Shown piece by piece: positions 6,801 through 9,401 of a DNA stretch of 9,401 nucleotides (position 1 is its first letter; every line of letters begins with the position of its first letter). The notes under the pieces were generated by a model. That model saw only the letters and a list, made by a program, of their open reading frames with translations, was not told where the DNA came from and searched no databases. The DNA lies in contig JAIRXY010000206.1 in the NCBI GenBank assembly GCA_031268055.1, positions 1-9,401 on the forward strand, read 5' to 3'. The position numbers were made by a program, and so were the translations under genes. The DNA is from Prevotellaceae bacterium (lineage in GTDB: Bacteria > Bacteroidota > Bacteroidia > Bacteroidales > UBA932).

Positions 6801-7509
6801 CCACAAGGTCTTCCATTCCGTAGTAGCCCTGCTTTCCTTTCAAAAATTCGGCAGCCATCACTGCTCCCAAGGCAAAGCCCTTACGGTTTTTTGCTGCATG
6901 GCTCAAGGTAATGCAGTCCACATCGGATTCGTATCGCACGATGTGCGTTCCGGGCACGCCCGCCTCGCGCACCGACACAATAGGCAGCTCGCCCTCCACC
7001 TCCGACGCTTCGTTCACCCACTTTTTTAGCGACCTCAACTCCGACATTATAGCTTCGGCTAAGGTAATGGCAGTGCCGCTCGGCGAATCTTTTTTTTCCG
7101 TATGGTGTATCTCCTCCATGCTTGGCCGGTAGCTGCCGATAGCATCCATCATGCCTGCCAAAATTTTGTTGATACGAAAAAAGATGTTTACTCCAACGCT
7201 GTAGTTTGAGGAGTAAAAAAAGCCGACCTTTTTTGCCTCGCACTCCCGCCGTACAGCTTCCTGCTGCTCAAGCCAGCCGGTAGAGCCGCACACCACCGAA
7301 ATACCCGCCGCGAAACATTCGCGAATGTTGGCCGCTGCGGTCTGCGGCGAGGTAAACTCTATGGCTACATCGCACCCTTTCAAGCGTTCGGGCGTCAGCT
7401 CATGGCGGTTGTTTATATCAACAATGAGAGGTATCTTGTGGCCTCGCGACAAGGCGATAGCCTCAATTTCTTTCCCCATTTTTCCATACCCTATAAGAGC
7501 AATATTCAT
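6787..7509 (-). CDS. dapB: 4-hydroxy-tetrahydrodipicolinate reductase
   Basis: This 240-residue cytoplasmic enzyme uses NAD(P)H to reduce hydroxy-tetrahydrodipicolinate in the diaminopimelate/lysine pathway. The ATG at 7509 is chosen because it starts directly at the Rossmann strand (MNIALIGYGKMG, dinucleotide motif GYGKMG at 7-12); the in-frame extension upstream begins at TTG and adds nothing conserved. Other landmarks are IEFTSPQTA (50-58), CGSTGW (74-79), SSNYSVGVN (100-108), the catalytic and substrate motif EIHHTEKKDSPSGTA (133-147, His135/His136, Lys139/Lys140) and GVPGTHIVRYES (184-195). It is somewhat shorter than E. coli DapB (about 270), as usual in this phylum. lepB follows 36 bases downstream. 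A TATTTTTG box 23 bases upstream of the start suggests a short leader. Confidence 0.96.
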   Translation of the reverse strand: MNIALIGYGKMGKEIEAIALSRGHKIPLIVDINNRHELTPERLKGCDVAIEFTSPQTAAANIRECFAAGISVVCGSTGWLEQQEAVRRECEAKKVGFFYSSNYSVGVNIFFRINKILAGMMDAIGSYRPSMEEIHHTEKKDSPSGTAITLAEAIMSELRSLKKWVNEASEVEGELPIVSVREAGVPGTHIVRYESDVDCITLSHAAKNRKGFALGAVMAAEFLKGKQGYYGMEDLVEIKN

Positions 7510-7531
7510 GCTTAATCCTAAATAATTTGCG

Positions 7532-7539
7532 CAAAAATA
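7532..7539 (-). promoter_or_regulatory. Candidate -7 box of the dapB-lepB operon
   Basis: TATTTTTG on the minus strand matches TAnnTTTG and lies 23 bases upstream of the dapB ATG. No good TTTG is found at the expected -33 distance, so support rests on the -7 match and position alone. Confidence 0.35.
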
Positions 7540-7597
7540 CGCAATGGCACGCAATGAAGCTTACTCATTGCAGCTAATTTATACGAATCGGTGAACT

Positions 7598-8551
7598 TTA
7601 AAAGATATTCCTCACTATTTCCTCCACGTTATCGGCTTTGCCCATAGTGTAAAAGTGCAGCGCAGGCACACCTGCCTCTTTGAGCTCCCTGCACTGCTCC
7701 ATGCACCACGCTACGCCCACCTTGCGCACGTCCTGCGGGTTGCTGCAACGCTTCACCTCGTTGACCAAAGCGGCTGGCAGGTCAATGTGAAAGATTTGCG
7801 GCAGAACGCTCAGCTGCCGGAGGGCGGAGAAGGGCTTTAAGCCCGGAATAATGGGGACGTTAATGCCGCTTTTGCGGCAGGCGCCCACAAAGTCAAAGTA
7901 CTTCCTGTTGTCGAAGAACATCTGCGTAACGACGTACTCTGCCCCCGCCTCCACCTTTTCCTTCAGGCGTTGCAGGTCGGCTTCAATGTTGGGCGCTTCG
8001 CTGTGCTTTTCGGGGTAGCCTGCTACCCCAAAGCAAAAATCGGTGGGGGTTACATTTTTCAGGTCGGGGTTTAGGTAGCGCCCGTGGTTCATGGCTACCG
8101 CCTGCTGCAAAAGGTCTATAGCGTGAGCGTAGCCGTTTTTTTCCGCCACAAAATGCTTTTCGCCCTGCACAGGGTCGCCGCGCAGCGCCAGCACATTTTC
8201 GATGCCCAAAAAGCTGAAATCAATCAGCATATCCTCTACCTCGCTACGGCTGTAACCTCCGCAAACGAGGTGCGGCACCACCTCCACGCCGTACTTATAC
8301 TTGATGGCAGCCGCAATGCTCACGGTGCCGGCGCGCCTTTTCACAACCTGCTTTTCAAAAAAACCGTCGGGACGCTCCCAAATAACCACCTCCGCCCGAT
8401 GGTTGGTAATGTTTACGTAGGCAGGGTTGTACGGCATCAGCCGCTCCACCGTCTCGGCAATTTCTGCAAAGCTGGAGCCCTTGAGCGGAGGTACCAGCTC
8501 AAAGGTGAATAGCGTAGAGGACGATTTTTTTATGGCATCAATAACCTTCAT
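7598..8551 (-). CDS. metF: Methylenetetrahydrofolate reductase
   Basis: This 317-residue FAD enzyme has a TIM-barrel fold. It reduces 5,10-methylene-THF to 5-methyl-THF, the methyl donor for methionine synthesis. The ATG at 8551 opens the standard N-terminus (MKVIDAIKKS, then TFELVPP at 16-22, with the catalytic Glu18 that corresponds to Glu28 of E. coli MetF). LRGDP (123-127) holds the flavin-contacting Asp126. GYPEKHSEAP (178-187), VVTQMFFD (207-214), PGLKPF (236-241) and the C-terminal HFYTM (299-303) are all present. The frame stays open upstream to 9085, but that part has no MetF similarity, crosses the promoter region and lies antisense to the ORF at 8859; it is excluded. The gene has its own TACCTTTG box 26 bases upstream and an 88-base gap to dapB. 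Confidence 0.96.
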   Translation of the reverse strand: MKVIDAIKKSSSTLFTFELVPPLKGSSFAEIAETVERLMPYNPAYVNITNHRAEVVIWERPDGFFEKQVVKRRAGTVSIAAAIKYKYGVEVVPHLVCGGYSRSEVEDMLIDFSFLGIENVLALRGDPVQGEKHFVAEKNGYAHAIDLLQQAVAMNHGRYLNPDLKNVTPTDFCFGVAGYPEKHSEAPNIEADLQRLKEKVEAGAEYVVTQMFFDNRKYFDFVGACRKSGINVPIIPGLKPFSALRQLSVLPQIFHIDLPAALVNEVKRCSNPQDVRKVGVAWCMEQCRELKEAGVPALHFYTMGKADNVEEIVRNIF

Positions 8552-8576
8552 AGGGGCAACAAAAAAAATTATGCCG

Positions 8577-8584
8577 CAAAGGTA
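8577..8584 (-). promoter_or_regulatory. Candidate -7 box of metF
   Basis: TACCTTTG on the minus strand is a full match to TAnnTTTG and is followed by CGG, so transcription would begin about 20 bases before the metF ATG at 8551. The -33 element is not clear. The same octamer heads the operon on the opposite strand at 8751. Confidence 0.5.
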
Positions 8585-8654
8585 GCAAAAGTTTCTACAA
8601 TGTAAGCGCACGAAATTACGGGAGAAACATTTCCAAATTGCCGCTTTGTAGTAA

Positions 8655-8674
8655 AGACGTTGCGCGCAGCGTCT
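8655..8674. repeat. 20-bp near-perfect palindrome between divergent promoters
   Basis: AGACGTTGCG (8655-8664) pairs with CGCAGCGTCT (8665-8674) with one T-G wobble. Weaker pairing continues outward (GTA on the left, CAC on the right). It resembles the short AGACG-GC-CGTCT palindromes scattered between genes in many bacterial genomes, but could equally be a dyad operator placed between two promoters. Confidence 0.5.
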
Positions 8675-8750
8675 CCACCTTCGGGGATTTTCAGCGAGGC
8701 AGCTTATTAAAATTCCACCCAAAATGTACACCGTAACAAATAAAAATCTG

Positions 8751-8758
8751 TACCTTTG
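8751..8758 (+). promoter_or_regulatory. Candidate -7 box of the plus-strand operon
   Basis: TACCTTTG followed by CG is a full match to the Bacteroidota -7 consensus. Transcription would start near 8765 and give a leader of about 95 bases before the ATG at 8859, long for this group. A long leader would fit an original start codon having been lost or replaced by rearrangement. No good -33 TTTG is seen. Confidence 0.5.
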
Positions 8759-8858
8759 CGCTTTCAAAAATGCTGAGCTGAAAATAACGACAGAACAGAG
8801 CAGTAGCGAATAGCCACAGAGTAGATACAAAAATAATTCAAATTTTGCAGAAATTACA

Positions 8859-9239
8859 ATGAATCCAATAAACAGCGCCGCGCCGCCGAAGGCAGTGGAA
8901 GAAGCATTGAAAGAATACAATGCATACGATAGCGATTGGGGAAAAGCGTACTTTGACAAATATAATAGCGGAGGTTTTGTTGTAGCCCACAAGCAACGAG
9001 TAGAACACTCTAAAGTAAGCAAGAATGAAAAAGTTAAATACGGCAAAGAGCTTAGAATGTCTACTGTATTTGCAAAGAGCGGCAAAGAAATCGTATTCCT
9101 GACCGAACCTCATTTCTGGTATAATGTTACCCCTAACCTGGCCTTAGGAAGTGAAATAGAAATCAGCAATAATTTCCTTACGAAAAATAAAGACAAGGCG
9201 TACATCAACCCTACAATAGCCGCTAAGTGGAACTTCTAA
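8859..9239 (+). CDS. Chimeric ORF: BECR-like nuclease fragment joined to a DUF5020-like C-terminus
   Basis: The 126-residue ORF has no signal peptide. Residues about 9-80 (PPKAVEEALKEYN, then DWGKAYFD at 26-33, GGFVVAHKQRVEHSK at 38-52, SKNEKVKYGKELRMS at 54-68 and the VFAKSGKEIVFL strand) resemble, by my recollection, the N-terminal half of BECR-type nuclease domains found at CdiA C-termini, in phage minor-head proteins and on Bacteroidota mobile elements. The second half of that fold, where the usual PD/ADLK-type segment would be, is absent. Residues about 78-126 (VFLTEPHFWYNVTPN, LALGSEIEISNNF, NPTIAAKWNF) instead read as the last strands of a DUF5020/Tsx-like outer-membrane barrel, ending in the aromatic Phe typical of such proteins. 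The permease starts 13 bases downstream. It is probably a non-functional fusion, either half truncated. The DUF5020-like end is better supported than the BECR-like start. Confidence 0.55.
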   Translation: MNPINSAAPPKAVEEALKEYNAYDSDWGKAYFDKYNSGGFVVAHKQRVEHSKVSKNEKVKYGKELRMSTVFAKSGKEIVFLTEPHFWYNVTPNLALGSEIEISNNFLTKNKDKAYINPTIAAKWNF

Positions 9240-9252
9240 GATTTGTAAAACA

Positions 9253-9401
9253 ATGAAAAATCTCCTCGAAAAAACGTTTAAGCTAACAGAGAATAAGACC
9301 ACCATCCGCAAGGAACTTCTTGCCGGCCTTATTACTTTTTTGACCATGTCATACATACTGATAGTCAATCCAAGTATATTATCGACTACCGGTATGGATA
9401 A
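9253..9401 (+). CDS. NCS2-family purine (adenine/guanine/hypoxanthine) permease, N-terminal part
   Basis: The first 49 codons are present; the gene runs off the right edge. The start MKNLLEKTFKLTENKTTIRK, followed by ELLAGLITFLTMSYILIVNP and then SIL, is the characteristic N-terminus of AzgA/PbuG-like NCS2 transporters: a short amphipathic cytoplasmic stretch, then membrane segment 1 with the TMSYI and VNP signatures. The family takes up purine bases by proton symport across the inner membrane. The ATG lies 13 bases after the preceding stop, so the two ORFs should share a transcript. The purine assignment is favoured over uracil/xanthine members because of the TFLTMSYI...VNPSIL form, but the full protein is needed to be sure. 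Confidence 0.88.
   Translation, partial: MKNLLEKTFKLTENKTTIRKELLAGLITFLTMSYILIVNPSILSTTGMD

Larger units (their letters stand above)
8552..8858. other. Divergent regulatory region between metF and the permease operon
   Basis: This 307-base region separates metF (minus) from the chimeric ORF and permease (plus). It holds one TACCTTTG box on each strand (8577-8584 and 8751-8758) and, between them, a 20-base near-perfect palindrome (8655-8674). The 100 bases between the plus-strand box and the ORF at 8859 have stops in all forward frames and may contain decayed coding sequence belonging to the nuclease-like part of that ORF. Confidence 0.5.

Noticed and set aside
8552..9085. In-frame 178-residue N-terminal extension of metF
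   Set aside because: The extension has no MetF similarity, crosses the TACCTTTG promoter box and lies antisense to the plus-strand ORF. The ATG at 8551 gives the standard MetF N-terminus.
1..9401. CRISPR arrays, tRNA or rRNA genes, riboswitches and intact insertion sequences
   Set aside because: I saw no regularly spaced repeats, no tRNA T-arm signature with a foldable cloverleaf, no rRNA segments, and no transposase with terminal inverted repeats.

Overview
The window looks like chromosomal DNA from a member of the Bacteroidota, most likely Bacteroidales. Three things point there: promoter-like TAnnTTTG (-7) boxes upstream of several genes, starts without Shine-Dalgarno sequences, and the protein families present (DUF2807, a secreted SUMF1-type protein, a long LepB, a short DapB, and a DUF5020-like outer-membrane protein fragment beside an NCS2 permease). 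No species assignment is possible from the sequence alone.

Layout. Positions 1-715 are AT-rich and hold no gene I can support. Six genes and one broken gene then run on the minus strand. From left to right they are a secreted GH88/GH105-type unsaturated glycuronyl hydrolase (716-1948), a secreted Cys-rich SUMF1/FGE-like protein (2099-2836), a DUF2807 head-GIN repeat protein (3017-3811), an Rpn-family PD-(D/E)XK nuclease gene broken by one missing base (3947-4926), signal peptidase I lepB (5416-6750), dapB (6787-7509) and metF (7598-8551). On the plus strand are a short ORF that looks chimeric (8859-9239) and the first 49 codons of an NCS2 purine permease (from 9253 off the right edge).

How they work together. 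dapB and lepB are 36 bp apart and probably form one operon. metF appears to have its own promoter, diverging from the promoter of the right-hand operon. Those are housekeeping functions: lysine/diaminopimelate synthesis, preprotein processing and one-carbon metabolism. The three left-hand envelope genes each sit behind their own leader and do not form a recognisable polysaccharide utilisation locus. The permease and the DUF5020-like fragment were probably once a matched inner/outer membrane uptake pair for purines or nucleosides.

Most notable. The 126-residue ORF at 8859-9239 appears to join the N-terminal part of a BECR-like (CdiA-CT/phage minor-head type) nuclease domain to the last ~50 residues of a DUF5020-type beta-barrel protein. 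The seam falls in a stretch that fits both families. No CRISPR array, tRNA, rRNA or intact insertion sequence was seen, and I did not find a convincing new multi-gene system.
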